Origin: Tsukamurella asaccharolytica
GTDB lineage: Bacteria; Actinomycetota; Actinomycetes; Mycobacteriales; Mycobacteriaceae
Assembly (NCBI RefSeq): GCF_007858435.1
Contig: NZ_VIGW01000008.1
Span: 1-64,000 of the forward strand
Length of the DNA: 64,000 nucleotides
Direction of reading: 5' to 3'
Positions 1 through 8,869 of the stretch are shown piece after piece. The notes beneath the pieces are model-generated. The model worked only from the letters and a program-made list of their open reading frames with translations. It was not told where the DNA came from and did no database searches. Every line of letters begins with the position of its first letter. The stretch's first letter is position 1. The position numbers were made by a program, and so were the translations under genes.

Positions 1-78
1 CTATGGGGTTGATAGGCCAGAACTGGAAGCGCAGTAATGCGTGTAGGTGACTGGTACTAATCGGTCGAGGGCTTACCA
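1..78 (+). rRNA. 23S ribosomal RNA, 3' end (partial)
   Basis: The first bases carry the conserved 3' terminal segment of actinobacterial 23S rRNA, including the stretch GACTGGTACTAATCGGTCGA near positions 50-69 and the ending GAGGGCTTA. The gene continues to the left of the window. The 3' boundary is placed where the conserved terminal helix should close and may be off by a few bases. About 135 bases of A-rich spacer separate it from the 5S gene. Confidence 0.93.
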
Positions 79-215
79 CACACATAACATTCGCCAAAAC
101 GAGCACACTTCGAGCTCACAGAATGAAGAGCGTGTAACAACAACAGAAGCCGGCATCAGCCGGTTCGCGTCCACTATGCAATGTCTGAGACAGCACACAA
201 GTGTTGTTTCGCAGT

Positions 216-334
216 GTTACGGCGGCCATAGCGGAGGGGAAACGCCCGGCTCCATTCCGAACCCGGAAGCTAAGCCCTCCAGCGCCGATGGTACTGCACT
301 CGCGAGGGTGTGGGAGAGTAGGACACCGCCGGAC
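216..334 (+). rRNA. rrf: 5S ribosomal RNA
   Basis: The sequence starts GTTACGGCGGCCATAGCG and ends GACACCGCCGGAC, so its two ends pair to form helix I of 5S rRNA. The internal CCCGGCTCCATTCCGAACCC and GGAAGCTAAGCCCTCCAG blocks are the conserved 5S loop regions. It directly follows the 23S tail, the normal 16S-23S-5S order, and is followed by a hairpin terminator. The ends may be off by one to three bases. Confidence 0.95.
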
Positions 335-351
335 TAAAATTAGATACAGGA

Positions 352-403
352 GAACACCCTCGGGTCGGTGAGCAGAGATGCTCCCGGCGCGGGGGTGTTT
401 TTC
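352..403 (+). terminator. rRNA operon terminator (hairpin plus T-run)
   Basis: An imperfect inverted repeat runs from AACACCC (353-359) to GGGTGTT (393-399), with G/C-rich inner pairing, and is followed by a run of T (about 398-402). It lies 18 bases past the 5S gene and before nucS, where the rRNA operon should end. Confidence 0.7.
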
Positions 404-484
404 GTGTGCGGGAACCGGAGCGGTGCCGGCCGCGCGCTCCGAGGGTGCGCGGCACCGTCGAATTCGTGCCGTAAAGTGGGCGCC

Positions 485-1180
485 GTGCGTGTCGTGATTG
501 CCGAATGCCAGGTCGACTACGTGGGGCGGCTCACGGCCCACCTGCCGAAGGCCCGGCGGCTGATCCTGGTCAAGGCCGACGGGTCCGTGAGCATCCATGC
601 GGACGACCGCGCCTACAAGCCCCTGAACTGGATGAGCCCGCCCTGCTGGCTCGAGACCACGCCGTCGGCCGAGGATGCCAAGGACGTGCCGGAGGGGCAC
701 CAGCTGTGGATCGTGCGGAACAAGGCGGAGGAGCAGCTCCGCATTCTGATCGGCGAGGTCGAGCACGACAGCAGTCATGACCTGGGCGTCGACCCCGGCC
801 TGGTGAAGGACGGCGTCGAAGCGCACCTACAGGAGCTGCTGGCGGAGCACACCCACACGTTCGGGGAGGGGTACACCCTGATCCGGCGCGAGTACATGAC
901 CGCCGTCGGCCCCGTCGACCTGCTGTGCCGTGATGCGGACGGCGGCACGGTCGCGGTGGAGGTCAAGCGCCGCGCGGAGATCGACGGTGTGGAGCAGCTG
1001 ACCCGCTACCTCGAGCTCCTCAACCGGGACCCGCTCATCGCGCCCGTCACGGGCATCCTCGCGGCCCAACAGGTCAAGCCTCAGGCCCGCACGTTGGCGG
1101 AGGACCGCGGCATTCGGTGCGTCACCGTCGATTACGACGCGCTGCGCGGCACCGAGGACACGTCCTACAAGCTCTTCTGA
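485..1180 (+). CDS. nucS: Mismatch-specific endonuclease NucS (EndoMS)
   Basis: NucS makes double-strand cuts at mismatched bases and is the core of non-canonical mismatch repair in Actinobacteria that lack MutS/MutL. The product is 231 residues, near the usual size. The C-terminal half has the RecB-like nuclease signature: Asp145 in VDLLC, then Glu159 and Lys161 in VEVKRR. The protein ends in YKLF, which resembles the short C-terminal tail known to bind the sliding clamp in this family (inference). I chose GTG 485 because the family begins [12 protein letters not shown] here. TAAAGT at 472-477 could be the -10 of a nearly leaderless transcript. The next gene overlaps its stop by one base. 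Confidence 0.95.
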   Translation: MRVVIAECQVDYVGRLTAHLPKARRLILVKADGSVSIHADDRAYKPLNWMSPPCWLETTPSAEDAKDVPEGHQLWIVRNKAEEQLRILIGEVEHDSSHDLGVDPGLVKDGVEAHLQELLAEHTHTFGEGYTLIRREYMTAVGPVDLLCRDADGGTVAVEVKRRAEIDGVEQLTRYLELLNRDPLIAPVTGILAAQQVKPQARTLAEDRGIRCVTVDYDALRGTEDTSYKLF

Positions 1181-1473
1181 TGGGCCGCAAGCCCGTCTCC
1201 CGGAAGCGGGCGGCCGCGCGCGAGGGGCAACGCCCCCTCGGTGCGGGCGGTTTCGGTTCGCGGGTCGAGGTCGGCGACGAGGCCTTCCAGGTCCGCACCG
1301 TCACCGGCAGCGGTGCTGTGAAGGACTACCGCTGCCCGGGATGCCATCAGGTGATCGCGGCGGGTACGGCGCATGTCGTGGTCTGGCCGTCGGCCGAGAG
1401 CGGGGGCGTGGCCGACCGGCGGCACTGGCACCGCGGGTGTTGGTCCAGGGAGGCCGGCCGGCGCGCCCGCTAA
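1180..1473 (+). CDS. Small zinc-ribbon-like protein of unknown function
   Basis: A 97-residue basic protein whose ATG shares its A with the nucS stop codon, so the two are probably cotranslated. The N terminus is Arg/Lys rich ([16 protein letters not shown]). The C-terminal half has CPGCHQ, then HWHRGC, which together could bind one zinc ion. The equivalent position in mycobacteria also holds a small conserved unknown protein, so a role tied to NucS is possible but is inference. It ends in a 4-base overlap with the convergent DivIVA-like gene. Confidence 0.75.
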   Translation: MGRKPVSRKRAAAREGQRPLGAGGFGSRVEVGDEAFQVRTVTGSGAVKDYRCPGCHQVIAAGTAHVVVWPSAESGGVADRRHWHRGCWSREAGRRAR

Positions 1474-2528
1474 CGCTTCTCGATCGCCACCTGCTGCGTG
1501 ACCGTGTCGTCGGCGGCGAAATCGTCAGCGCCCAGCACCTGGTGCGCGCGCTGCGCGGCGGTGGGGACGTCGTCCCCGACGTGCTCTGCCCTGGGGGCGG
1601 GGGCGGCGGTGAAGGGCGCGGGATCGATCCGCCTTTCGATGACCTGCGACTCGCTGTCGCCGGTGGCCAGCGCCTCTGGCACCAGGGAGAGCTGGCGGCG
1701 CACCGTCTCCAGCTGATCGAGGATGGAGGCACGCAGCGTCTGCATGTCCTCGGTGATCCGGCGAGCGTTCGCCACCTGTGTCGCGATGCGGGTGTTGGTG
1801 TCCTCGAGCTTCTGCTCCGCCGTGGCGTTCGCGGTGTTGAGCGTCTGCTCGGCCCGCTCGTTCGCCGCGTCGATGCGGTCCCGCGCCTCGTCCTTCGAGG
1901 CGTCCTCGAGCTCGGTGATCGTGCGGATCGCCTTGTCGCGGCGCATCGACATCGCCAAGTCGAAATCGTTCTGGACGCGCTCGCGGTTCTCCGCGGCGGA
2001 CTGCGCCAGCTTCTCCGCCGCGGCCTCCGCCTCGGCCTTGATGCGGGCGGCCTCGGCCTGCGCGTCACGCATGGTCTTCGCGTGCTCGGACTCCATGGCC
2101 TCGCGCCGTGCGGTCATGTCGGAGAGCAGCGCCTCGGCCTCGCGGCGGGTGGTCTCGGCCTCCTGACGGGCCAGGGAGCGCACCTCCGCGGACTCGTTCT
2201 CGGCGGCGGCGCGGATCTCGGAGGCCTCGTCCGAGGCGAGGCGCATCATCCGGGCGATGCGGTCGCTCATGCCCTCGGCGCTCGTCGGGGGGACGCTGAG
2301 GCGGTCCACCTCGCGGCGCAGGTTGTCGATCTCGTCCTGTGCCTCGTCGAGCAGGTCCGTCAGCTCGCGCGCGTGCGCCGATGCCGCGTCCCGGTCGGCG
2401 GCGAGTACCCGCAGCTCGGCCTGATACCGGTGGAACTGCTCGGTGACCTGGTCCCGGTCGTACCCACGCAGGACCACCGCGAACGGTGCGGGCGCCGGGC
2501 CGCCCGGGGTGTTGTCCGTATTCGCCAT
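1470..2528 (-). CDS. DivIVA-like coiled-coil protein
   Basis: A 352-residue protein. Residues about 16-60 (FAVVLRGYDRDQVTEQFHRY) resemble the DivIVA N-terminal domain, which has a G-Y/F-D-x-x-x-V core. About residues 60-300 form an almost unbroken Ala/Glu/Arg-rich coiled coil. The tail (about 300-352) is Pro/Ala rich and probably disordered. Family members mark cell poles or organise the envelope; a structural role at the membrane is inferred. It lies 78 bases downstream of the epimerase gene on the same strand. It is not Wag31 itself, which is shorter and sits near the dcw cluster. Confidence 0.75.
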   Translation of the reverse strand: MANTDNTPGGPAPAPFAVVLRGYDRDQVTEQFHRYQAELRVLAADRDAASAHARELTDLLDEAQDEIDNLRREVDRLSVPPTSAEGMSDRIARMMRLASDEASEIRAAAENESAEVRSLARQEAETTRREAEALLSDMTARREAMESEHAKTMRDAQAEAARIKAEAEAAAEKLAQSAAENRERVQNDFDLAMSMRRDKAIRTITELEDASKDEARDRIDAANERAEQTLNTANATAEQKLEDTNTRIATQVANARRITEDMQTLRASILDQLETVRRQLSLVPEALATGDSESQVIERRIDPAPFTAAPAPRAEHVGDDVPTAAQRAHQVLGADDFAADDTVTQQVAIEKR

Positions 2529-2606
2529 GCTCCGAATGGTACGTGGGCGGCCCGCGCGGGCGGCGTCAGCAGTAGCGAATGTTCCGAAATGTGGGCAGGT
2601 CGCGGG

Positions 2607-3122
2607 TCAGGATGCGGGCTCGACCAACTCCACGAGGATGCCGCCGGCGTCCTTCGGGTGCACGAAGTTGATCCGCGAGCCCGCGGTGCCGCCGCGCGGG
2701 GCGTCGTACAGAGTGCGTACGCCCTGCTCGTGCAGGTGGGCCGTGACGGCCGCGAGGTCCGAGACCCGGTAGGCCAGCTGCTGCATGCCCGGGCCGGAGC
2801 GGTCGAGGAACTTCGCGATGGTCGACTCGGGGGTCAGCGGCGCGAGGACCTGCAGCTGGGCCCCGGTCGACGGTGCGCCGTCGTCCGCCAGGAGGGAGGC
2901 GGGCGAGAGCATGCCCTCGCGCACGCCCTGCGCCTCGTTGACCTCCTCGTGCGTGCACACCATGCCCAGGACGCGGGCGTACCACTCGAGGGCCGCGTCG
3001 AAATCGGACACGGCGACGCCGACGTGGTCGATACCCAGCACGTATTCGGCCGGGACCCCGTGGGCGGCGGGGTGCTCGCCGTGTGCGGCGCGATCGGATC
3101 CGGGCGATTGGCTCTCTGTCAT
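2607..3122 (-). CDS. mce: Methylmalonyl-CoA epimerase
   Basis: This 171-residue VOC-fold enzyme interconverts (2R)- and (2S)-methylmalonyl-CoA in propionyl-CoA metabolism. The domain starts at VLGIDHVGVAV, where His33 is a metal ligand, and ends at GGILVELVEPAS, whose Glu is the usual last ligand. The YVLGIDHVGVAVSDFDAAL and MQQLAYRVSDL blocks match the family. I chose ATG 3122; an upstream extension would add residues outside the family. It is divergent from the thiolase with 52 bases between them, as in the Rv1322A-Rv1323 region of M. tuberculosis. Confidence 0.9.
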   Translation of the reverse strand: MTESQSPGSDRAAHGEHPAAHGVPAEYVLGIDHVGVAVSDFDAALEWYARVLGMVCTHEEVNEAQGVREGMLSPASLLADDGAPSTGAQLQVLAPLTPESTIAKFLDRSGPGMQQLAYRVSDLAAVTAHLHEQGVRTLYDAPRGGTAGSRINFVHPKDAGGILVELVEPAS

Positions 3123-3174
3123 GCCTCGAATGTAGCGTTGAGGTGGAAGACCCCTGCCCACGAGGAGGAACGAA

Positions 3175-4401
3175 GTGGCTCCGCACGTATCTCATCAGGA
3201 TCCCAGCAACGATCCGACGGTCATCGTCGCCGGCGCTCGGACGCCCTTCGGCAAGCTCCTCGGCGCGCTCAAGTCGCAATCGGGGACCGACCTCGGCGCC
3301 GTCGCCATTCGCGGCGCGCTGGAGAAGAGCGGTATCGACCCGCAGACGATCGACTACGTCATCATGGGCCAGGTGCTCACCGCCGGCGCCGGGCAGATGC
3401 CCGCCCGCCAAGCCGCGATCGCGGGCGGCGTGCCGTGGGACGTGCCCACGCTGACCATCAACAAGATGTGCCTGTCGGGCATCAACGCGATCGCCCTCGC
3501 CGACCAGCTGATCCGCGCCGGCGAGTACGAGGTCGTCGTCGCCGGCGGTCAGGAGTCGATGACGCAGGCGCCGCACCTGCTCACCGGCAGCCGCGAGGGC
3601 CACAAGTACGGCAGCATCGAGATGCTCGATCACACCGCCTACGACGGCCTGCACGACGTCTTCACCGACCAGCCGATGGGCGGACTCACCGAGCAGCTCA
3701 ACACCACGGACACCGTGACCTACTCGCGCGAGGAGCAGGACGTCTTCGCCGCCGACTCGCACCGCAAGGCCGCGGAGGCCTGGGCCGCCGGCAAGTTCGC
3801 CGACGAGGTCGTGCCCGTCGAGATCCCGCAGCGCCGGGGTGAGCCGATCCGCGTGACCGAGGACGAGGGCGTCCGCGGCGACACCACCGTCGAGTCGTTG
3901 GCGAAACTGCGCCCGGCCTTCACCAAGGACGGCAGCATCACCGCGGGCAACGCCTCGCAGCTCACCGACGGGGCCGTCGCGGTCATCGTCATGCGCAAGA
4001 GCAAGGCGGAGGCGCTCGGCCTGGACTACCTCGCCGAGATCGGCGCGCACGGTGTCGTCGCCGGCCCGGACTCCTCGCTGCAGCACCAGCCCTCGAACGC
4101 CATCACGAAGGCGTGCGAGAAGCAGGGCATCACGCCCGCCGATCTCGACCTGCTCGAGATCAACGAAGCCTTCGCGGCCGTCGGCCTCGCCTCCACCGCC
4201 GACCTCGGCGTCGACGCCGACAAGGTCAACGTCGACGGCGGCGCGATCGCCATCGGTCACCCGCTGGGCGCGTCCGGCGCCCGCATCGTCCTGCACCTCG
4301 CCCTCGAGCTCGCCCGTCGCGGCGGCGGCACCGGTGCCGCCGGCCTCTGCGGCGCCGGCGGCCAGGGCGACGCGCTCATCATCACCGTCCCCAGGAAGTA
4401 G
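3175..4401 (+). CDS. fadA4: Acetyl-CoA C-acetyltransferase (thiolase)
   Basis: A 408-residue thiolase that condenses or cleaves acyl-CoAs through a Cys intermediate. The nucleophile is Cys99 in NKMCLSG. The other catalytic residues are His362 in GHPLGASG and Cys392 in [12 protein letters not shown] 3175 is preceded by a strong GAGGAG ribosome site. Position and length match FadA4 (Rv1323) in mycobacteria. The short substrate range of biosynthetic or acetoacetyl thiolases fits the motifs, but chain-length preference cannot be read from sequence alone. Confidence 0.93.
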   Translation: MAPHVSHQDPSNDPTVIVAGARTPFGKLLGALKSQSGTDLGAVAIRGALEKSGIDPQTIDYVIMGQVLTAGAGQMPARQAAIAGGVPWDVPTLTINKMCLSGINAIALADQLIRAGEYEVVVAGGQESMTQAPHLLTGSREGHKYGSIEMLDHTAYDGLHDVFTDQPMGGLTEQLNTTDTVTYSREEQDVFAADSHRKAAEAWAAGKFADEVVPVEIPQRRGEPIRVTEDEGVRGDTTVESLAKLRPAFTKDGSITAGNASQLTDGAVAVIVMRKSKAEALGLDYLAEIGAHGVVAGPDSSLQHQPSNAITKACEKQGITPADLDLLEINEAFAAVGLASTADLGVDADKVNVDGGAIAIGHPLGASGARIVLHLALELARRGGGTGAAGLCGAGGQGDALIITVPRK

Positions 4402-4415
4402 AGATCACTGATCCG

Positions 4416-4778
4416 ATGAACGAATCCCTCGCGTCCAAGCTCGTCACCGCCTTCAAGGTCGTCGCCTTCCTCGAGGCGCTCACCTGGGTGTGGCTCCTGA
4501 TCGGCATGTACGGCAAGTGGGTCGGCGGCAACGAGGAGGCCGTTGCGAAGCCCGGAATGACGCACGGCATCGTCTTCATGGTGCTGGTCGTGCTGACCTT
4601 CGCCGTCGCCTACGCCCGCAAGTGGGACGTCAAGACCCTCGTGCTCGGCCTGCTCGCGACGGTGCTGCCCTTCTGTTCCGTCGTCTTCGAGGTGTGGGCG
4701 CAGCGGGCCGGCAAGCTCGATGCACCCGCGACGGCCGTCACGGGCAAGAGCGAGCGCGCCGACGTGATCGGCGGTTAG
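4416..4778 (+). CDS. DUF3817 family membrane protein (first copy)
   Basis: A 120-residue protein with about three membrane segments: residues about 10-30 (VVAFLEALTWVWLLIGMYG), about 50-67 (IVFMVLVVLTFAVAYA) and about 72-92. The N-terminal FKVVAFLEALTW and the internal HG (MTHGIVFMV) are hallmarks of DUF3817. It lies 14 bases after the thiolase and is probably cotranscribed. Function is unknown. A second family member is encoded at 44919-45296. Confidence 0.85.
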   Translation: MNESLASKLVTAFKVVAFLEALTWVWLLIGMYGKWVGGNEEAVAKPGMTHGIVFMVLVVLTFAVAYARKWDVKTLVLGLLATVLPFCSVVFEVWAQRAGKLDAPATAVTGKSERADVIGG

Positions 4779-4843
4779 GACGCCGTGACGTCCCACCTGC
4801 CGGTACGTTGATGCGCTGACGGAGCTGCTGAGAGGTGGGGCGC

Positions 4844-7789
4844 ATGGTGGACATCCTGGGCGGGCTGCCCGGCGGGAAGGCGCTGGCGGCGTCGGCGAAT
4901 CGCCTGGCGGCGACCGCACGCAACGGCTTCGAGGTGCTCACGCAGGGCGGCCTCGAGACCGGGCAGAAGCCCTCGCAGTTCACGGTCGTCGAGCGGTCGC
5001 CGATGTACCGGTTGCGGCGGTACTTCGGGGACCGGGCGCCGGAGCCCGCAGCGGACGACCGGCCGGTGATCCTGCTGGTGCCGCCCATGATGGTCGACGC
5101 CAACGTCTTCGATGTGACGGAGGCCAACGGTGCCGTCTCGGTGCTGCACCGCGCCGGGCTCGACGCGTGGGTCATCGACTTCGGTGCCCCCGACCGCGAG
5201 GAGGGCGGCCTCGAGCGCAACCTCGCCGACCACGTCGTCGCGATCTCGAAGGCCATCGATCAGGTTGCGGCGTTCCGCGGTCGCGACGTGCACATCGGCG
5301 GGTATTCCCAGGGGGGCATGTTCTGCTACCAGGTGGCCGCCTACCGGCAGTCGCGGTCCATCGCGAGCCTGGTCACCTTCGGCAGCCCCGTCGACATCTC
5401 CGCGGGCCTGCCACTGGGTGCCCCGCCGGCGCTGGTCAACAAGGGCGCCGAGTTCGTGGCCGATCACGTCTTCAACCGCTTCTACCTGCCGAGTTGGATG
5501 GTGCAACGCGGTTTCGAGTTGCTCAACCCGGTCAAGGCGGTCCGTTCGCGACTCGATTTCGTCCGCCAGCTGCACGACCGCGACGCGCTGCTTCCGCGCG
5601 AGGACCAGCGACGGTTCCTCGAGGCCGACGGCTGGGTCGCCTACGCCGGTCCCGCGGTGGCCGACCTGCTCAAGCAGTTCGTCGTGCACAACCGCATGCT
5701 CACCGGTGGCTTCGCCATCGACGGCGAGGCCGTCTCGCTCGCGTCGATCACCAGCCCTGTGCTCGCCTTCGTCGGCCTCTCCGACCAGATCGGGCGGCCG
5801 AGCGCCGTCCGCGGCATCCTGCAGGCGGCGCCGAAGGCCACGGTCTACGAGGCGCAGGTCTCCGCCGGCCACTTCGGCCTCGTCGTCGGTAGCTCCGCGG
5901 GTGCGGTGACCTACCCGACGGTGACGGGGTGGATCAACTGGTTGGAGGGCCGCGGTCCGCAACCGGAGAACATCGCCGTGATGCAACCCGACGACGGCCG
6001 CGACGTGGGCGTCAATCCGCTCGTCGCCGGCTTGGGCGGCATCGCCACCGTCGGCTTCGTGGCCGCGCGCGATGTGCTCGACGCGGCCTCGAGCGCCGCG
6101 GCGGGGGCCTCAGCCGTGGCCCGCGAGGTCACCCGCGGGTTGCCGAAGCTGGCACGTCTCGGGCAGTTGCAGGCCCACACTCAGGTCTCGCTCGGCAAAC
6201 TCCTCGCCGAGCAGGCTGCGGCCGACCCGCACGGCGAGCTCTTCCTCTACGCGGACCGCGTGCACACCAAGCAGGCGGTGAACGAGCGCATCGACCGCGT
6301 CGTCAGCGGGCTGATCCAGGTCGGCGTGCGGCAGGGGGAGCACGTGGGCGTGCTCATGCACACGCGGCCGTCGGCGCTGGTCGCGATGGCCGCGCTGTCG
6401 CGGCTCGGCGCCGTCGCGGTACTGCTCCCGCCCGGCACCGACTACGCGGCGGCGCTGCGGCTGGGTGAGGCGTCCTCGGTCGTCACGGACCCCGAACACG
6501 CGCAGGACGCCGCGGCGGTCGCGGAGCGCGTCTTCGTGGTCGGCGGCGGCGACCGCCGCGACCGGCCGGGCGCCGCAGGGCAGGACCTCGCAGCCGAGCT
6601 CGTCGACCTCGAGCAGGTCGACCCCGACAACGTCCGCATCCCGCGCTGGTACCGGCCCGACGCGGGTCTGAGCCGCGACCTGGGCTTCGTGATGTTCTCC
6701 GAGGTCGGAGGGGAGCTCCGGGCGAGGCGGGTCACGAACGGTCGGTGGGCGCTCTCGGCCTTCGGTACCGCCTCGGCCGCCAGGCTCTCGCAGAGCGATA
6801 CCGTCTACTGCCTCACCCCGCTCAGCCACAGCTCGGGTCTGATGACCAGCCTCGGAGGGGCGCTCGCCGGCGGCTCTCGGATCGCGCTCACCCGGGACTT
6901 CGATCCTGACCGATTCATGGGCGAGGTCCAGCGCTACGGGGTCACGGTGGTCTGCTACACGTGGAATCTCATGCGTGCGGTGCTGGACACCCCCGGCCTG
7001 GAGATCCCGCGGTACCACCCGGTGCGCGCCTTCATCGGCTCCGGCATGTCGGCGGAGCTCTCCCGCCGCGTCGGCGAGACCTTCGACGCGCAGGTCATCG
7101 AGTTCTACGCCTCCACCGAGGGGGAGATCGTGCTCGCCAAGGTGCGTGCCGGCAAGCCGGGGGCCAAGGGCCGGCGCCTGCCGGGCAGTGCCGACGTCGC
7201 GCTCGTCGACTACTACATCGACTCGGGCCGCTTCGTCGAGGACGAGGACGGCTTCCTGCAGGAGGTCGGCGCAGGCGAGGTGGGTGTGCTCATCGGCCGC
7301 GCCGATCCGGACGTCACCCATCGCGACGTCCTGCTGCGGGGCGTCTTCCGGCCGGGCGACGCCTGGTTCTCGACGGGCCACCTGTTCCGGCGCGACGAGG
7401 ACGGCGACTACTGGATGGTCGATGACGTGCGCACCGTCGCGGTCACCGAGCGCGGGCCCGTGTACTCGATCCCGATCATGGATGTGTTGGAACAGCTCGG
7501 GCAGGTCGAGCAGGCCGTCGTCTACCAGGTGCCGGACGAGTCGCCCGACGGTCCGCCGCGCGTCGTCGCCGCGGTCACCGTACGGCGCGGCGCCGCGCTG
7601 AGCGCCGAGGAGATCAGCGATGCCTTCGCCGGACGCCACGGCCAGTATCCCGACGCGGTGCACATCGTCGAGGAGGTGCCGCTCACCAGTTGGTACCGCC
7701 CGCGCGGGAGTGTGCTGGCGGAGGCGGGCATGCCCGAGCCGGGCCCGACGTCGTGGCGGTTCGACCCGGATCGGCAGCGCTACCGCTGA
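4844..7789 (+). CDS. PhaC-like alpha/beta hydrolase fused to a degenerate acyl-CoA ligase domain
   Basis: A 981-residue two-domain protein. Residues about 60-390 are an alpha/beta hydrolase of the PHA-synthase-like type, with a full triad: Ser155 in GYSQGG, Asp314 in GLSDQ and His343 in AGHFG. Residues about 440-981 follow the AMP-binding ligase fold: FYASTEG at 754-760 matches the YGxTE motif. However the P-loop (normally YTSGTTGxPKG) reads FSEVGGELRARRV near 618-630, TGD reads TGH (WFSTGHLF), and the C-terminal adenylation Lys motif is replaced by TSWYRPRGSV. The hydrolase half looks active; the ligase half may bind acyl chains without activating them (inference). ATG 4844 follows GAGGTGGGG; GTG 4835 is an alternative start inside that ribosome site. 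Confidence 0.82.
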   Translation: MVDILGGLPGGKALAASANRLAATARNGFEVLTQGGLETGQKPSQFTVVERSPMYRLRRYFGDRAPEPAADDRPVILLVPPMMVDANVFDVTEANGAVSVLHRAGLDAWVIDFGAPDREEGGLERNLADHVVAISKAIDQVAAFRGRDVHIGGYSQGGMFCYQVAAYRQSRSIASLVTFGSPVDISAGLPLGAPPALVNKGAEFVADHVFNRFYLPSWMVQRGFELLNPVKAVRSRLDFVRQLHDRDALLPREDQRRFLEADGWVAYAGPAVADLLKQFVVHNRMLTGGFAIDGEAVSLASITSPVLAFVGLSDQIGRPSAVRGILQAAPKATVYEAQVSAGHFGLVVGSSAGAVTYPTVTGWINWLEGRGPQPENIAVMQPDDGRDVGVNPLVAGLGGIATVGFVAARDVLDAASSAAAGASAVAREVTRGLPKLARLGQLQAHTQVSLGKLLAEQAAADPHGELFLYADRVHTKQAVNERIDRVVSGLIQVGVRQGEHVGVLMHTRPSALVAMAALSRLGAVAVLLPPGTDYAAALRLGEASSVVTDPEHAQDAAAVAERVFVVGGGDRRDRPGAAGQDLAAELVDLEQVDPDNVRIPRWYRPDAGLSRDLGFVMFSEVGGELRARRVTNGRWALSAFGTASAARLSQSDTVYCLTPLSHSSGLMTSLGGALAGGSRIALTRDFDPDRFMGEVQRYGVTVVCYTWNLMRAVLDTPGLEIPRYHPVRAFIGSGMSAELSRRVGETFDAQVIEFYASTEGEIVLAKVRAGKPGAKGRRLPGSADVALVDYYIDSGRFVEDEDGFLQEVGAGEVGVLIGRADPDVTHRDVLLRGVFRPGDAWFSTGHLFRRDEDGDYWMVDDVRTVAVTERGPVYSIPIMDVLEQLGQVEQAVVYQVPDESPDGPPRVVAAVTVRRGAALSAEEISDAFAGRHGQYPDAVHIVEEVPLTSWYRPRGSVLAEAGMPEPGPTSWRFDPDRQRYR

Positions 7790-7848
7790 TTCGGCCGCGG
7801 GGCCGTCGCCGCGGGCGGCGGGCCGGGCGGGCGTGCCAAGATGGAGGC

Positions 7849-8823
7849 GTGACGACACCTCGAGGCGCATCCAGGCAGGATCAGGAACGGGTGCTGCGCA
7901 CCGCTGCAGCGATGGCGGGGGCGGTCGACCTCTCGGGCCTCAAGGCCCGGGCGGAGGCGACGGCTGCGCAGCAGGCCCGCCCGGCACCGTCGGGCGAGGC
8001 GGGGCCGGCCGGTGGCGCTCTCGGTCACGGCGTGATCGACGTGACCGACCAGAACTTCCCGGCCGAGGTCATCGACCGGTCCGCGAACCAGTTGGTGGTC
8101 GTGCTCCTCGCCGCCGCGTACAGCGAGCAGTCGCGGGAGATGTCGGCGGTGCTCGAGAAGCTCGCGGCGGCCGACGCGGGCCGGTGGACGTTGGCCCGGG
8201 TGGACGTCGACAGTGCCCCCGGCGTGGCGCAGGCCTTCGGGGCGAAGTCGGTGCCGATGGTGATCGCCGTCGCGGCGGGCCGCGCGATCACGGCCTTCGC
8301 CGGAGCGCAGCCGGAACAGGCGGCGCGAGGCTGGCTCGACGACGTGCTCGCCCAGCTCCCGCCCGAGTTCGGCGGCGCGGCCGCCGGGGAGGAGCCGGCG
8401 GATCCGCGGCGCGAGGCGGCGGAACAACTCGCGGCCGACGGCGACTACGACGGCGCCCGCGCCGCGTACGAGGCGATCCTGCACGCACATCCGGGCGACG
8501 CCGAAGCGGCCGCCGCAGTCAAGCAGATGGCCTTCTTCGCCCGCGCCACCGCCGGCGAACCGGGCGCGATCGCGCGGGCGGACGCGGCGACCGGTGCGAC
8601 GGGCGAGGAGCGGGTCGCGCTGGCGCTGGCCGCCGCCGACGAGGAACTCATGACCGGCTCGCCGAAGGATGCCTTCGACCGGCTCATCGCCGGGATCCGC
8701 AGCACGGCCGGCGACGACCGTGCGGCGTTGCGCACCCGCCTGCTCGAGCTCTTCGAACTCTTCGACCCGGCGGACGCCGTGGTGCTCGCGGCCCGCCGGG
8801 ACCTGGCGGCCGCGCTGTTCTGA
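7849..8823 (+). CDS. Thioredoxin-like protein with TPR-type C terminus, no CxxC
   Basis: A 324-residue protein matching Rv1324 in position. Residues about 60-160 have a thioredoxin fold (FWAxWC-type strand VVVLLAAAYSEQSREM, then the cis-proline loop VPMVIAV). The usual CxxC site is AAYSEQ, so no thiol chemistry is expected. The C-terminal half (EAAEQLAADGDYDGARAAYE onward) is a TPR-like helical repeat as in YbbN/CnoX co-chaperones. A holdase or chaperone-partner role is inferred from the family. GTG 7849 lies seven bases after CAAGAT, a weak leaderless promoter. Confidence 0.85.
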   Translation: MTTPRGASRQDQERVLRTAAAMAGAVDLSGLKARAEATAAQQARPAPSGEAGPAGGALGHGVIDVTDQNFPAEVIDRSANQLVVVLLAAAYSEQSREMSAVLEKLAAADAGRWTLARVDVDSAPGVAQAFGAKSVPMVIAVAAGRAITAFAGAQPEQAARGWLDDVLAQLPPEFGGAAAGEEPADPRREAAEQLAADGDYDGARAAYEAILHAHPGDAEAAAAVKQMAFFARATAGEPGAIARADAATGATGEERVALALAAADEELMTGSPKDAFDRLIAGIRSTAGDDRAALRTRLLELFELFDPADAVVLAARRDLAAALF

Positions 8824-8857
8824 CGCGGCCCGGCCCGCGGACCGGACGACGGTTTGG

Positions 8858-8863
8858 GATACT
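8858..8863 (+). promoter_or_regulatory. -10 hexamer (GATACT) for a leaderless transcript
   Basis: GATACT ends seven bases before GTG 8870, so transcription would start at the start codon itself. No ribosome site is seen upstream of that GTG. Confidence 0.5.
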
Positions 8864-8869
8864 TACCCC

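Noticed and set aside
1341-3842. 833-codon plus-strand frame across the DivIVA-like and epimerase genes
   Set aside because: It crosses two well-supported minus-strand genes and part of the thiolase, and has low-complexity Arg-rich sequence.
2566-4296. 576-codon minus-strand frame across the thiolase
   Set aside because: It is a shadow of the thiolase and epimerase; the real genes have strong family motifs and ribosome sites.
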